64,000 nucleotides of DNA, from contig NZ_JAJIRQ010000005.1 of assembly GCF_025717605.1 (NCBI RefSeq), positions 248,001 to 312,000 of the forward strand. The letters are read 5' to 3'. The notes below the pieces were generated by a model, which did no database searches, was not told the origin of the DNA, and worked only from the letters and a program-made list of their open reading frames with translations. Source of the stretch: Paucibacter sp. TC2R-5. Its GTDB lineage: Bacteria; Pseudomonadota; Gammaproteobacteria; Burkholderiales; Burkholderiaceae_C. Of the stretch, positions 1 through 6,827 are shown in pieces. Position 1 is the stretch's first letter. Each line of letters begins with the position of its first letter. The position numbers and the translations under genes are program-made.

Positions 1-768
1 AGTGCCGACGTCAAGTTTGAGCATGCCACCGGCTACAAGCAAGCCGCCAATCTGCGCAGTTATGACTCGCGCACCTATGAGGGCGCCTACATGGCCGGCG
101 TCATCGCCGGCAAGATGAGCAAGACCGGCACGCTGGGCGTGGTGGGCTCCATCCCCATCCCCGAGGTGATCCGCAATATCAACAGCTTCACGCTGGGCGC
201 GCAAAGCGTCAACCCTAAGACCGTGGTGAAAGTGGTGTGGGTGAATAAATGGTTTGACCCGCCACAAGAAACCGAAGCCGCGCAGACCTTGATCGACGGC
301 GGCGCCGATGTGCTGATGCAAAACACCGACTCCAGCGCGGTCTTGCAAACGGCCGAGAAGAACGGCAAATACGCCTTCGGCTGGGACTCCGACATGACCG
401 CCTACGGCCCCAAGGCTCATCTGGGATCGGCCGTGATCAACTGGGCGCCGTACTACATCGCCACCGTGCGAGAGGCCTTGGACGGCACCTGGGCGGCCGG
501 GCCGGGCAAGCATGCTTGGTGGGGCGTCAAGGAAGGCGCGATCGATATGGTGTCCATCGCCGAGGCCGTGCCGGCCGACACCCGCGCGCAGATCGACAAG
601 ATCAAGGCCGGGCTCAAAGACGGCACGTTTGCGATCTGGAAAGGCCCCATCGTCGGCCAAGACGGCAAAGAGCTGCTCAAGAAGGGCGAGCAGGCCGACG
701 ACAAATTCCTCTCTGGCGTCAATTTCTACGTCAAGGGTGTGGACAGCAAGATGCCGGGCGGGAAGTGA
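1..768 (+). CDS. BMP/PnrA-family ABC transporter substrate-binding protein (3' part)
   Basis: The frame is open from base 1 to a TGA at 766-768, so the 5' end lies outside the window; 255 residues are visible. The sequence has the BMP/Med family layout: the segment SRTYEGAYMAGVIAGKM, then TLGVVGSIPIPEV, then WVNKWFDPPQE, then GADVLMQNTDSSAV and FGWDSDMTAYGP. In this family such proteins bind nucleosides or related small molecules in the periplasm and feed an ABC importer. The partner permease and ATPase genes would have to lie to the left, because the downstream side is an integron. The family is clear; the substrate is not readable from the sequence. Confidence 0.9.
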   Translation, partial: SADVKFEHATGYKQAANLRSYDSRTYEGAYMAGVIAGKMSKTGTLGVVGSIPIPEVIRNINSFTLGAQSVNPKTVVKVVWVNKWFDPPQETEAAQTLIDGGADVLMQNTDSSAVLQTAEKNGKYAFGWDSDMTAYGPKAHLGSAVINWAPYYIATVREALDGTWAAGPGKHAWWGVKEGAIDMVSIAEAVPADTRAQIDKIKAGLKDGTFAIWKGPIVGQDGKELLKKGEQADDKFLSGVNFYVKGVDSKMPGGK

Positions 769-774
769 GTTAGC

Positions 775-805
775 GGGAGAGCCGGCAAGGCTTGCCCGCC
801 CTCCC
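775..805. terminator. Hairpin after the BMP gene, candidate terminator
   Basis: GGGAG (775-779) pairs with CTCCC (801-805) around an inner GGCAAG/CTTGCC stem, 7 bp after the stop codon. No T-run follows, so this is either a Rho-assisted or processing hairpin or a repeat element. It is followed by a simple ATTC/AATC-rich tract (about 808-851). Confidence 0.4.
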
Positions 806-850
806 GTCATTCAGCCATTCAATCAATCAATCAGTCTTTCAATCATTCAT

Positions 851-1039
851 TCAGAGTTGGTCCAAGGGGCTGCGCACCGCCCAGCCGCCCATGCGCAAGA
901 CATGGGTGTAAATCATGGTGGTGGACACATCCGCATGGCCCAGCAACTCTTGCACGGTGCGGATGTCGCTGCCGCCTTGCAGCAAATGGGTGGCGAAGCA
1001 GTGGCGCAGCGTGTGCGGGGTGGCTGGTTGCAAATGAAT
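851..1039 (-). pseudogene. intI: Integron integrase IntI, C-terminal remnant
   Basis: Reading from 1039 down to the stop at 853-851 gives about 62 residues including [40 protein letters not shown] and the terminal RSPLDQL. These match the end of integron integrases and contain the catalytic HxxR box, the second His (LLGH) and the nucleophilic Tyr (MIYTH). A full IntI has about 320-340 residues; everything before this point is missing, including the first catalytic Arg. An in-frame stop (1042-1040) lies directly upstream, and the only start-like codon is a TTG at 1033. The orientation, opposite to the cassettes, is that expected for intI. It cannot be active as it stands. Confidence 0.9.
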
Positions 1040-1173
1040 TCAATATTGACGGCTCCAAGGCGAGCAAATGCGGGTTTTCACTTGAGCTTTGTCGCTCAAT
1101 CGACGAGCTGCTTTTGCCGACCTGTCATTGCTGTATGAAGCTACAGCCTATGGCCTGCCAAGTCAATTTTCAA

Positions 1174-1194
1174 GGGGCTTTCGCCCGTTTTTTT
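1174..1194 (+). terminator. Short stem with T-run, weak terminator candidate
   Basis: GGGC, a TTTC loop and GCCC (1175-1186) are followed by a G and seven Ts. The stem is only 4 bp, so function is doubtful. The stretch 1040-1265 otherwise holds no ORF; it should contain the intI promoter, Pc and attI of an intact integron, but I see no convincing Pc promoter. Confidence 0.3.
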
Positions 1195-1255
1195 GCCGCA
1201 GATTTAGGGAGAAAGTTTGCGGGCGACAACGGATTTAACTGTCTCCCGACAACAC

Positions 1256-1262
1256 GCTAGGC
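1256..1262 (+). other. Candidate attI core or degenerate recombination site (GCTAGGC)
   Basis: The first cassette gene begins four bases after GCTAGGC, one base away from the GTTAGGC that ends the other sites, and it is followed by CCGC much as at later junctions. It sits where the attI-cassette junction must be. The upstream side does not form an attC palindrome, which favours an attI remnant over an attC. The middle T of the core is replaced. Confidence 0.4.
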
Positions 1263-1265
1263 CGC

Positions 1266-1685
1266 ATGAAGATGTCAAGCACCTCCGGTTACTCTGGAAC
1301 GCCGCTTTCGAAGAAGCTCGGCATCAAAGAGGCACATCGAGTGCTGCCCCTTGATGCGCCGAAGGAGTACGAAAGCCTTTTGGCCCCACTCCCGCCAGCC
1401 GTGGTGTTTGTCACTCAGCCCGACTCAATGGTTGATATCGCTCACGTCTTTGTCACCCAGAGAGACGAACTGGCAAAGGTCCTGAGTCACTTGCGCAAGA
1501 AGCTGAAATCCGACGCAGCACTGTGGATCTCCTGGCCGAAGAAGTCTGCCAAGGTTCCAACCACCATCACAGAAGACACCATCCGCGAGTTGGCGTTGCC
1601 ACTTGGATTCGTAGATATCAAAGTCTGCGCCGTCACGGAAATCTGGTCGGGGCTTAAGTTGGTAGTTCGCAAGGAGCTTCGCTGA
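1266..1685 (+). CDS. Cassette 1: DUF3052 family protein
   Basis: 139 residues. The N-terminal segment SGYSGTPLSKKLGIKEAHRV and the later WISWPKKSAK and EIWSGLKLVVRKE are the signature of DUF3052, a small soluble family of unknown function. The family usually starts close to SGYSGTP, so the ATG at 1272 is as plausible as 1266. It is the cassette next to the lost integrase, so in an intact integron it would be the most recently captured and best expressed gene. The family is clear and the function unknown. Confidence 0.8.
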   Translation: MKMSSTSGYSGTPLSKKLGIKEAHRVLPLDAPKEYESLLAPLPPAVVFVTQPDSMVDIAHVFVTQRDELAKVLSHLRKKLKSDAALWISWPKKSAKVPTTITEDTIRELALPLGFVDIKVCAVTEIWSGLKLVVRKELR

Positions 1686-1692
1686 GAATGCG

Positions 1693-1803
1693 GCCTAACC
1701 CTGCGTTCGAGCCGACTCGCAACGGCTGGTCTCTTCAGGCCCCCATTTCATTCTGGGCCTTCCGCGCCCAGCCGCCGCTCGCGACTCAACTTCGACGTTA
1801 GGC
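1693..1803 (+). repeat. attC1 (type B, 111 bp)
   Basis: Begins GCCTAAC and ends GTTAGGC. The interior has the type B sequence with GGCCC, a CATTTCATTCT loop and GGGCC. It ends cassette 1. Confidence 0.93.
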
Positions 1804-1806
1804 ACC

Positions 1807-2304
1807 ATGAATAGACGGATCTTCATCGTTGCATTGGGAGCAGCCCTGGCCAGCCCTGGCGCGAAGTGCGGGGAATCGGTCTACCTTGAGTCAATTCAAT
1901 GTGTCGGTGGCCGGTACGGACTTGTCTTGCCCAAGGACGTAAGACAGCTGAAGTCTCTTAGCAAACTACTCCGCGAGAGCGTCTCGCAAGTCGAGCACTG
2001 GGACGGCTACACCGCTACACGCAAGACACTTTTCTTTGATGGGCTTGAACTTGGGATCGCTGAGTTCTCGAATGATCCTGCGCGCGTAATCGTCACACAC
2101 GCGGAAGTTTCAAAGCCAAGTTGGAATCGCCTTAGCCCCTTCAAGCTAGGGCGGCCTGCAGCAGAAGCGCAGGCGCTCATTGGTGAAAGCGCCAAAGGCG
2201 ATGATGAGCTTAAGAACTCGTATGGCAGCGACAGCGACAGCGTGGATTTTCAAGCCGTTTCAGGAGTTGTAATCCGTGTCTCATACAGTTGCTACTCGGG
2301 ATGA
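1807..2304 (+). CDS. Cassette 2: exported protein of unknown function
   Basis: 165 residues starting three bases after attC1. The N-terminus MNRRIFIVALGAALASPG has a short positive end and a hydrophobic stretch, consistent with a Sec signal peptide. The mature part contains several Cys residues (AKCGES, SIQCVGG, SYSCYSG) and no motif I recognise. The alternation of short beta-like and loop segments suggests a small globular periplasmic protein. No function can be assigned. Confidence 0.7.
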   Translation: MNRRIFIVALGAALASPGAKCGESVYLESIQCVGGRYGLVLPKDVRQLKSLSKLLRESVSQVEHWDGYTATRKTLFFDGLELGIAEFSNDPARVIVTHAEVSKPSWNRLSPFKLGRPAAEAQALIGESAKGDDELKNSYGSDSDSVDFQAVSGVVIRVSYSCYSG

Positions 2305-2316
2305 GGGCGGCGTGGT

Positions 2317-2427
2317 GCCTAACCGGTTGCTCGAGTGGGCCTCCGCCAGCTGGCCGCGCTACGCTGCCTGTATATTTTCAGCTCCGCGCGGCCAGCTGGC
2401 TGCGGCCCCTCAGCTCGAACGTTAGCC
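2317..2427 (+). repeat. attC2 (type A, 111 bp)
   Basis: GCCTAAC to GTTAGCC. The type A interior has the inverted repeat CAGCTGGCCGCGC / GCGCGGCCAGCTG. Confidence 0.93.
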
Positions 2428-2459
2428 CGCACAGAAAACGCCTTTGCCGAGCCTGCCTG

Positions 2460-2834
2460 ATGAATCCAGAATACTTCGCCAAGCTTGAAAAGGAGCGCAC
2501 CCGCGCCATCGTGGCTCGTGACATGGCTACCGTTGAAGCGATGCATGCCCCCGAGTATGAGTTAGTCACGCCGGCCGGACGCGTCTTGCCCAGAGAACGC
2601 TACCTTGAGCTTATCGCGGAGGCTCCCTTCTACTCGGCGTGGGAACATGGGGCAATGCAAGTGCGTGTATCGCCAGGCATGGCAGCGGTCAAATACCAAG
2701 CGAAGCTCGCATTTCCAGAAGGTAAGGTCCTTGAGTGTTGGCACACGGACATCTATGAATTGCGTGGCTCGCTTTGGCAGGCAGTCTGGTCCCAGGCAAC
2801 CCAGCTTCCCGGCAGTGAAAGAAATGCGGGCTAA
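2460..2834 (+). CDS. Cassette 3: SnoaL/DUF4440-like NTF2-fold protein
   Basis: 124 residues from the ATG at 2460. The frame is open further upstream, but only because it runs through attC2. The pattern MNPEYFAKLEKERTRAIVARD, then YELVTPAGRVLPRERYLELI, then MAAVKYQAKLAF and WHTDIYELRGSLWQAVWSQATQ is that of the nuclear transport factor 2 fold (DUF4440/SnoaL-like), a cone-shaped domain that binds small molecules in very diverse enzymes. The substrate is unknown. The stop codon (TAA 2832-2834) is inside the core site of attC3. Confidence 0.75.
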   Translation: MNPEYFAKLEKERTRAIVARDMATVEAMHAPEYELVTPAGRVLPRERYLELIAEAPFYSAWEHGAMQVRVSPGMAAVKYQAKLAFPEGKVLECWHTDIYELRGSLWQAVWSQATQLPGSERNAG

Positions 2835-2939
2835 CCGGTCGCTCGAGTGGACCTCCGCCAGCTGGCCGCGCTGCGCTGCCTGTATATTTTCAGCTCCGCG
2901 CGGCCAGCTGGCTGCGGCCCCTCAGCTCGAACGTTAGCC
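2829..2939 (+). repeat. attC3 (type A, 111 bp)
   Basis: GGCTAAC to GTTAGCC with a perfect 13-bp inner inverted repeat. Its R'' box supplies the stop codon of cassette 3. Confidence 0.93.
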
Positions 2940-2946
2940 ATCAGAA

Positions 2947-3498
2947 ATGCTTCTTCGCGACCCTACTGCCAGTGATTACGAGGCCATCGCGCTATGGGTG
3001 CCGGATGCTGCGGCCGGGCTGCGTTGGGCTGGACCACGACTGCCATTCCCGTTTGCACCTCCGGACTTGCCGAGTTTGCTGGCTGTGCCAGGGGGCGGGG
3101 AATCGAGCTATTGCCTGATTGACGAATCCGGTAATCCCTGCGGCTTTGGTCAGCATTGGGTACTGCAGCCGGGGGCTGTACATCTTGGCAGAATCATCGT
3201 GGCTCCGGATGCCCGAGGTCGAGGGATCGGCCGCGTACTATGCCAGCGGCTGGTTCTTGCAGCGCTAAGCTCGACATCAGCAGAAGCTGTTACCTTGCGA
3301 GCGTACAGAGACAACCTTGCGGCCGTTGGGCTGTATTCGAGTCTTGGCTTCGCCGAGGTTGTTTCGCAATCAACGGAAGATGTCCTATTCATGAAACTGC
3401 CGGCTAACCAGTCGCTCAACCGGACCCTACACGGCGCCGCGCCTTCGGGCATCATTTCATTCTTGCCCTGCGGCACTTCGCCGTTCCAGGCCGGTTAG
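2947..3498 (+). CDS. Cassette 4: GNAT N-acetyltransferase
   Basis: 183 residues. The acetyl-CoA loop (motif A) reads IIVAPDARGRGIGRVLCQRLV and the closing segment reads RAYRDNLAAVGLYSSLGFAEV, both typical of GNAT enzymes, which transfer an acetyl group from acetyl-CoA to an amine. The acceptor is unknown. The protein proper ends near FMKLPA. Because the reading frame misses the TAA in the R'' box, translation continues through nearly all of attC4 and adds about 33 residues that are simply translated attC, ending at a TAG at 3496-3498. Confidence 0.88.
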   Translation: MLLRDPTASDYEAIALWVPDAAAGLRWAGPRLPFPFAPPDLPSLLAVPGGGESSYCLIDESGNPCGFGQHWVLQPGAVHLGRIIVAPDARGRGIGRVLCQRLVLAALSSTSAEAVTLRAYRDNLAAVGLYSSLGFAEVVSQSTEDVLFMKLPANQSLNRTLHGAAPSGIISFLPCGTSPFQAG

Positions 3499-3512
3499 CT
3501 CGAACGTTAGGC
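3402..3512 (+). repeat. attC4 (divergent, 111 bp)
   Basis: GGCTAAC to GTTAGGC. It has the same length as types A and B, but the interior is unrelated to either (a GGCGCCGCGCC segment and a CATCATTTCATTC loop). It overlaps the 3' end of the cassette 4 ORF. Confidence 0.9.
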
Positions 3513-3526
3513 GTCGCAAACACACC

Positions 3527-4072
3527 ATGCCTCAGATTGCCGCCGAGTTCATGAGATTCAGCGCACCCGACCCAGGTGCGCTGGAGCGCAGCATTAGCGA
3601 AACACGTGCCAAGCTGGCAATTGCTGTCCAGGCTGGTCAATCTCTAGCCATTGTTGATGCTGCCGCTGACCTGGGAAGCATGCTCACCACCGCGAGAATG
3701 GAGGTTGAAGCAGCACAACTGCTCGAGGAATTTCTGCCTCACGCAGAAGCGCACGCAATGCAAGAGGCTGCGGGTTGGTTCTGGAATGCATACGCTACGG
3801 CACTGCAGTACTGCGGGAGGCGAGAGCAAGCCGAGGCGCACTTCGCGAAGGCCATCGAGATAGCAACCGTGGGTGACTGGCGTCGACTCGAAGCGCTTGT
3901 TCTTCATCATTGGGGTCGGAGTCTTGCTGAGCAGACGCGCTTCGTCGATGCAGAGGCTCGAATTTCAAAAGCACTCGCCATCCGTGTTGAACTCAACATA
4001 CCGAATCAAGAGTCGTCACGGCGGGCTTTGGTCGAACTTTCGGCGCTGCGAGAAGCCAATGTTCACCCATAA
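3527..4072 (+). CDS. Cassette 5: tetratricopeptide-like helical protein
   Basis: 181 residues, almost wholly helical. The repeats WFWNAYATALQYCGRREQAEAHFAKAIEIA and LVLHHWGRSLAEQTRFVDAEARISKALAIR have TPR spacing (G/A at position 8, A at 20, and A/L at 27). Such proteins are scaffolds for protein-protein contacts. There is no signal peptide, so it is probably cytosolic, and the partner is unknown. It starts 14 bases after attC4. Confidence 0.75.
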   Translation: MPQIAAEFMRFSAPDPGALERSISETRAKLAIAVQAGQSLAIVDAAADLGSMLTTARMEVEAAQLLEEFLPHAEAHAMQEAAGWFWNAYATALQYCGRREQAEAHFAKAIEIATVGDWRRLEALVLHHWGRSLAEQTRFVDAEARISKALAIRVELNIPNQESSRRALVELSALREANVHP

Positions 4073-4084
4073 ACGCGTAGCGAC

Positions 4085-4195
4085 GCCTAACCGGTCGTTC
4101 GAGTGGACCTCCACCAGCTGGCCGCGCTACGCTGCCTGTACATTTTCAGCTCTGCGCGGCCAGCTGGCTCCGGCCCCTCAGCTTCGACGTTAGGC
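4085..4195 (+). repeat. attC5 (type A, 111 bp)
   Basis: GCCTAAC to GTTAGGC. Type A interior with a few substitutions in the loop and stem. Confidence 0.93.
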
Positions 4196-4204
4196 GCCCA
4201 ATCG

Positions 4205-4501
4205 ATGTTCGCTTGGATTCGACGGATCGGAAAAACCGGCGCGCCGCCGCCTCGAGAGGCATTGCTTAACCAAGGACTCAGTCTAGCGATGCAATGGGGC
4301 GATGACTGGTTGAAATCAATTCAAGGAAGACTTGCGCAGCGCTTTCCGGTGCTTTCTCGGGATCAGCTAACCCTTCTCTCGAGCGGACCAAAGCCGGCAA
4401 GGTACCCTGGCCGCGACACCGCAATGGATATCATCGGTCTCGCGGCCAGGGTGCCTTGCCGGCGCGGGCCGCTCGGCTCAAACGTTAGGCCGACGACATG
4501 A
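4205..4501 (+). CDS. Cassette 6: small protein of unknown function, reads through its attC
   Basis: 98 residues from the ATG at 4205. Residues 1-56 (MFAWIRRIGKTGAPPPREAL...VLSRDQLTLL) look like a small globular domain with a WGDDWLKSI helix. The rest (SSGPKPARYPGRD...) is translated attC6, and the stop TGA (4499-4501) overlaps the ATG of cassette 7. No family is recognised. The native stop may have been lost when the cassette formed, or the attC-encoded tail may be tolerated. Confidence 0.55.
   Translation: MFAWIRRIGKTGAPPPREALLNQGLSLAMQWGDDWLKSIQGRLAQRFPVLSRDQLTLLSSGPKPARYPGRDTAMDIIGLAARVPCRRGPLGSNVRPTT
4365..4490 (+). repeat. attC6 (126 bp, long near-perfect hairpin)
   Basis: AGCTAAC to GTTAGGC. 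The interior begins GCCGGCAAGG and returns as CCTTGCCGGC; together with the adjoining CCTGGCCGCGA / TCGCGGCCAGG it gives a stem of about 24 bp with a single mismatch. It is unlike types A and B, so this cassette probably came from another integron pool. Confidence 0.88.
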
Positions 4502-4908
4502 ATCTGAAGAATTGTCTTTTGCGAGCGCTCTTTGTCCTTGCGTGCAGCACTTCGCTTTCGGCGCACGCGGACTATGCTTGGGATCTTCTGAAGCGGCCCG
4601 AATTCAAATCAGCATATCTCAAGGTGCTCGGACCGAAAGCAAGCCAGTCCTGGATTGCAAAGTTGCTCGGTCCGAGTGAACAGGCAACTCGAACAACCAT
4701 TGGTGGCGAGGAATACATATTTGCCAATTCATGCAAGCCGCACGCTTGCGACACGGACAACTTGGCTATTGCTTTTGGCCTCGTGTCAAAGCAAGTGTTC
4801 GTTCTGTTGCATGAGGATTCAGGCACCAATGTGCTGTTCGGCGCACCGCCGGTCGCTGTCAAGGCCGAGATTGAGGCTTACTATTTAAAGAGCTTCGTTG
4901 CACGGTAG
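4498..4908 (+). CDS. Cassette 7: Ivy-family C-type lysozyme inhibitor
   Basis: 136 residues. The N-terminus MNLKNCLLRALFVLACSTSLSAHA is a Sec signal peptide. The mature part has the Ivy hallmark loop as CKPHAC (E. coli Ivy has CKPHDC), preceded by GEEYIFANS and followed by DNLAIAFG and KQVFVLLHE. In Ivy this disulfide-closed loop inserts its His into the active site of c-type lysozyme. The protein should act in the periplasm and protect peptidoglycan from host or predator lysozymes. The Asp-to-Ala change next to the His is a variation to note. Its ATG overlaps the stop of cassette 6. Confidence 0.82.
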   Translation: MNLKNCLLRALFVLACSTSLSAHADYAWDLLKRPEFKSAYLKVLGPKASQSWIAKLLGPSEQATRTTIGGEEYIFANSCKPHACDTDNLAIAFGLVSKQVFVLLHEDSGTNVLFGAPPVAVKAEIEAYYLKSFVAR

Positions 4909-5019
4909 GCCTAACCTAGCGCTCGAGCCGCCTCGCAACGGCTGGGAACTTCAGGCCCCCATTTCATTCTGGGCCTTCCGCGCCCAGGCGCCGCTCGCGG
5001 CTCAACTTCAACGTTCGGC
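4909..5019 (+). repeat. attC7 (type B, variant R' box)
   Basis: GCCTAAC to GTTCGGC. The A of the conserved GTTA is C here; the interior is type B. Confidence 0.9.
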
Positions 5020-5046
5020 CTCACCAAATCCAGTTTCCCCGGTTGC

Positions 5047-5075
5047 TTGCGCTGCTTATTTGTTGTAGCTACAAT
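5047..5075 (+). promoter_or_regulatory. Promoter of brnT-brnA
   Basis: TTGCGC (5047-5052), a 17-base spacer and TACAAT (5070-5075) form a good sigma-70 promoter. Transcription would start at about 5081-5083, on or next to the brnT ATG (5081), so the mRNA would be almost leaderless. Toxin-antitoxin cassettes usually carry their own promoter, unlike most cassettes. Confidence 0.7.
5063..5074. promoter_or_regulatory. Palindromic operator over the brnTA -10 box
   Basis: TTGTAGCTACAA is a perfect 12-bp palindrome that covers most of the -10 hexamer. In known BrnT/BrnA systems the antitoxin or the complex represses its own promoter by binding an inverted repeat there, so this is the likely operator. 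Confidence 0.65.
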
Positions 5076-5080
5076 TAAGC

Positions 5081-5350
5081 ATGCGGATTGAATTCGACCT
5101 AGCCAAAGATGCGTCCAATCAAGAGAAGCACGGCCTGTCACTTGCGATGGCATCAACGCTCGACTGGGACGAAGCTCTGGTGTGGGTTGATGATCGGTAC
5201 GAATACGGTGAGTTGCGCATGATCGCTCTCGCACCGGATACGGGAATCCTGTACTACGTGGCGTTTGTGGATCGTGATGATGCCCGCAGGATCATCAGCT
5301 TGCGCAAGGCCAATCGACGCGAGGTGAAGCACTATGTCCAAAGTTATTAA
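5081..5350 (+). CDS. brnT: Cassette 8a: BrnT-family toxin
   Basis: 89 residues, normal for BrnT. The N-terminal IEFDLAKDASNQEKHGLSL, the central YGELRMIALA and the C-terminal DDARRIISLRKANRREVKHY match the family. BrnT is a RelE-fold ribonuclease that stops translation until bound by BrnA. It lies directly under its own promoter, with brnA overlapping its end by 17 bases; this toxin-first order is the normal one for brnTA. Confidence 0.92.
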   Translation: MRIEFDLAKDASNQEKHGLSLAMASTLDWDEALVWVDDRYEYGELRMIALAPDTGILYYVAFVDRDDARRIISLRKANRREVKHYVQSY

Positions 5351-5633
5351 GCGGCCAGCGGTTGTCATGCCGACCCTGGCAGAAGACAAAGCCATTACGG
5401 TTGCCGCCAAGGCCGACCCAGATGCACAGCCCCTAACCCCGAAGCAGTTGCAAGCCATGGTTCCGCTCAAAGCGGTGCGCGGTAGGCCCAAGTCGGAAAA
5501 CAAGAAGTTGCTTGTATCTGTCCGGTACAGCCCTGAGGTTGTGGCCTACTTCAAGTCAACAGGCGAAGGCTGGCAGTCGCGGATGGATGGCGTGTTGCAG
5601 CAGTACGTAGCCCGTCATTCGCGCAGGGCATGA
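5334..5633 (+). CDS. brnA: Cassette 8b: BrnA-family antitoxin
   Basis: 99 residues. The C-terminal part KLLVSVRYSPEVVAYFKSTGEGWQSRMDGVLQQYV is the BrnA ribbon-helix-helix domain, which dimerises and binds DNA. The N-terminal part is the toxin-contacting extension, with GRPKSENKK as the linker. It overlaps brnT, so the two are translationally coupled. In arrays such pairs stabilise the cassette run against loss. Confidence 0.92.
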   Translation: MSKVIKRPAVVMPTLAEDKAITVAAKADPDAQPLTPKQLQAMVPLKAVRGRPKSENKKLLVSVRYSPEVVAYFKSTGEGWQSRMDGVLQQYVARHSRRA

Positions 5634-5634
5634 G

Positions 5635-5745
5635 GCCGAACCAGTCGTTCGAGCCGACTCGCATCGGCTGGTCACTTCAGGCCGCCATTTCATTCTTGGC
5701 CTTCCGCGCCCAGCCGCCGCTCGCGGCTCAAGTTCGACGTTAGAC
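5635..5745 (+). repeat. attC8 (type B, variant ends)
   Basis: GCCGAAC to GTTAGAC, both boxes with one change from consensus. Type B interior. Confidence 0.9.
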
Positions 5746-5748
5746 CTC

Positions 5749-6198
5749 ATGGGAACTAGGCTTCGAGAACTTCATACCGACGAGTATTTGGCCGTATGCG
5801 CCTGGGCGATCGCGGAGGAGTGGCCGGCGCTAGTCAAGGGTAATTTGCTTACCTACGAGGATTTTCCAAAGATCCTCAACCAGCCGGGTCACCTGAGTTT
5901 TGCCATGAGTGAAGACGAATCGCCAGTCATCGGTTTCGGGCAGATTTGGTCATCCCCGAACGGAAAAACAAACCTTGTTCGCATCCTGGTCAATCCTGCT
6001 TTCCGCGGCAAAGGCTTGGGAAAACGCCTTTGCTCCTTGCTGCTCAAAGAGGCTTTGTGCTTGCCAAACGTCAAGGAGGTGCGGTTGCGCGTGCACAGAG
6101 ACAATATTCCAGCAGTCGCGGTCTATCGATCCCTTGGGTTTCGCGAGCTGGAGGCGGAGAGCCATGCAACTGTCCTCGCGATGGCGTATGAGGCCTAA
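5749..6198 (+). CDS. Cassette 9: GNAT N-acetyltransferase
   Basis: 149 residues. Motif A reads ILVNPAFRGKGLGKRLCSLLL and motif B reads VHRDNIPAVAVYRSLGFRELE, so this is a typical GNAT enzyme. PVIGFGQIW forms the preceding beta strand. It resembles cassette 4 in the GFGQ strand and the RDNxxAVxxYxSLGF end, suggesting the same subfamily, while the rest differs. The acceptor is unknown. It ends in the TAA of the attC9 R'' box. Confidence 0.88.
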   Translation: MGTRLRELHTDEYLAVCAWAIAEEWPALVKGNLLTYEDFPKILNQPGHLSFAMSEDESPVIGFGQIWSSPNGKTNLVRILVNPAFRGKGLGKRLCSLLLKEALCLPNVKEVRLRVHRDNIPAVAVYRSLGFRELEAESHATVLAMAYEA

Positions 6199-6303
6199 GC
6201 GGTCGTTCGAGTCGACTCGCAACGGCTGGCCACTCCAGGCCCCCATTGCATTCTGGGCCTTCCGCGCCCAGCCGCCGCTCGCGGCTCGACTTCGACGTTA
6301 GGC
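6193..6303 (+). repeat. attC9 (type B, R'' GCCTAAG)
   Basis: GCCTAAG to GTTAGGC, with the last base of R'' changed. Type B interior. Supplies the stop codon of cassette 9. Confidence 0.9.
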
Positions 6304-6350
6304 CGCGCTAAAAGCCGCAGCATCAACCCACTCACGCGAGGAGAAACACA

Positions 6351-6818
6351 ATGACCAGTTCTATTCGTACTTGCCTCTGGTTCCGTGACGGTCGCGGTCG
6401 TGAGGCCGCAGAGTTTTACTGCGCTCTAATTCCGGGAAGCCGGATCGAGGGGACATACGAAATCGGCGGAGAAGGTGGCGCTTCCTGGCTGATCGACTTC
6501 ACGCTTGGCGGGGTGCCGTATCAGATACTCGATGCAGGACCGATGTTCACCCTATCCGAGGCCGCGTCCATTTCGGTCGAGACGGACGATCAGGCAGAGA
6601 CCGATAGGCTTTGGGCAGCGCTAAGCACGAACGGTGGCGAGGAAAGTCACTGCGGCTGGCTGAAGGATCGCTATGGGGTGTCGTGGCAGGTTTTCCCGAG
6701 GCGGCTGACAGAATTGACATTGAGGGCCGAGAAGAATGTGGCTGCGAAGGCAATCGCGGCGATGATGAAGCAAAAGAAGATCGACATCGCCGAAATCGAA
6801 GCGGCAGTTCGTGCCTGA
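6351..6818 (+). CDS. Cassette 10: PhnB-like VOC-fold protein
   Basis: 155 residues with a GAGGAGA ribosome site ahead of the ATG. The segments RTCLWFRDGRGREAAEFYCALIPGS, then FTLGGVPYQILDAGPMF, SISVETDDQAETDRLWAAL and CGWLKDRYGVSWQVFPRRL are those of the PhnB / '3-demethylubiquinone-9 3-methyltransferase' branch of the vicinal-oxygen-chelate superfamily. The C-terminal tail (AIAAMMKQKKIDIAEIEAA) is also usual. The enzymes of this branch are mostly uncharacterised despite the methyltransferase name. Confidence 0.85.
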   Translation: MTSSIRTCLWFRDGRGREAAEFYCALIPGSRIEGTYEIGGEGGASWLIDFTLGGVPYQILDAGPMFTLSEAASISVETDDQAETDRLWAALSTNGGEESHCGWLKDRYGVSWQVFPRRLTELTLRAEKNVAAKAIAAMMKQKKIDIAEIEAAVRA

Positions 6819-6827
6819 TAGTTCACG

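Noticed and set aside
808-851. ATTC/AATC-rich tract next to the integrase remnant
   Set aside because: It is a simple-sequence stretch with no regular unit long enough to call a functional repeat; mentioned only as context.
1046-1139. Possible Pc promoter (TTGACG near 1046, TATGAA near 1134)
   Set aside because: No matching partner hexamer lies at 16-18 bp for either, so I do not report it as a promoter.
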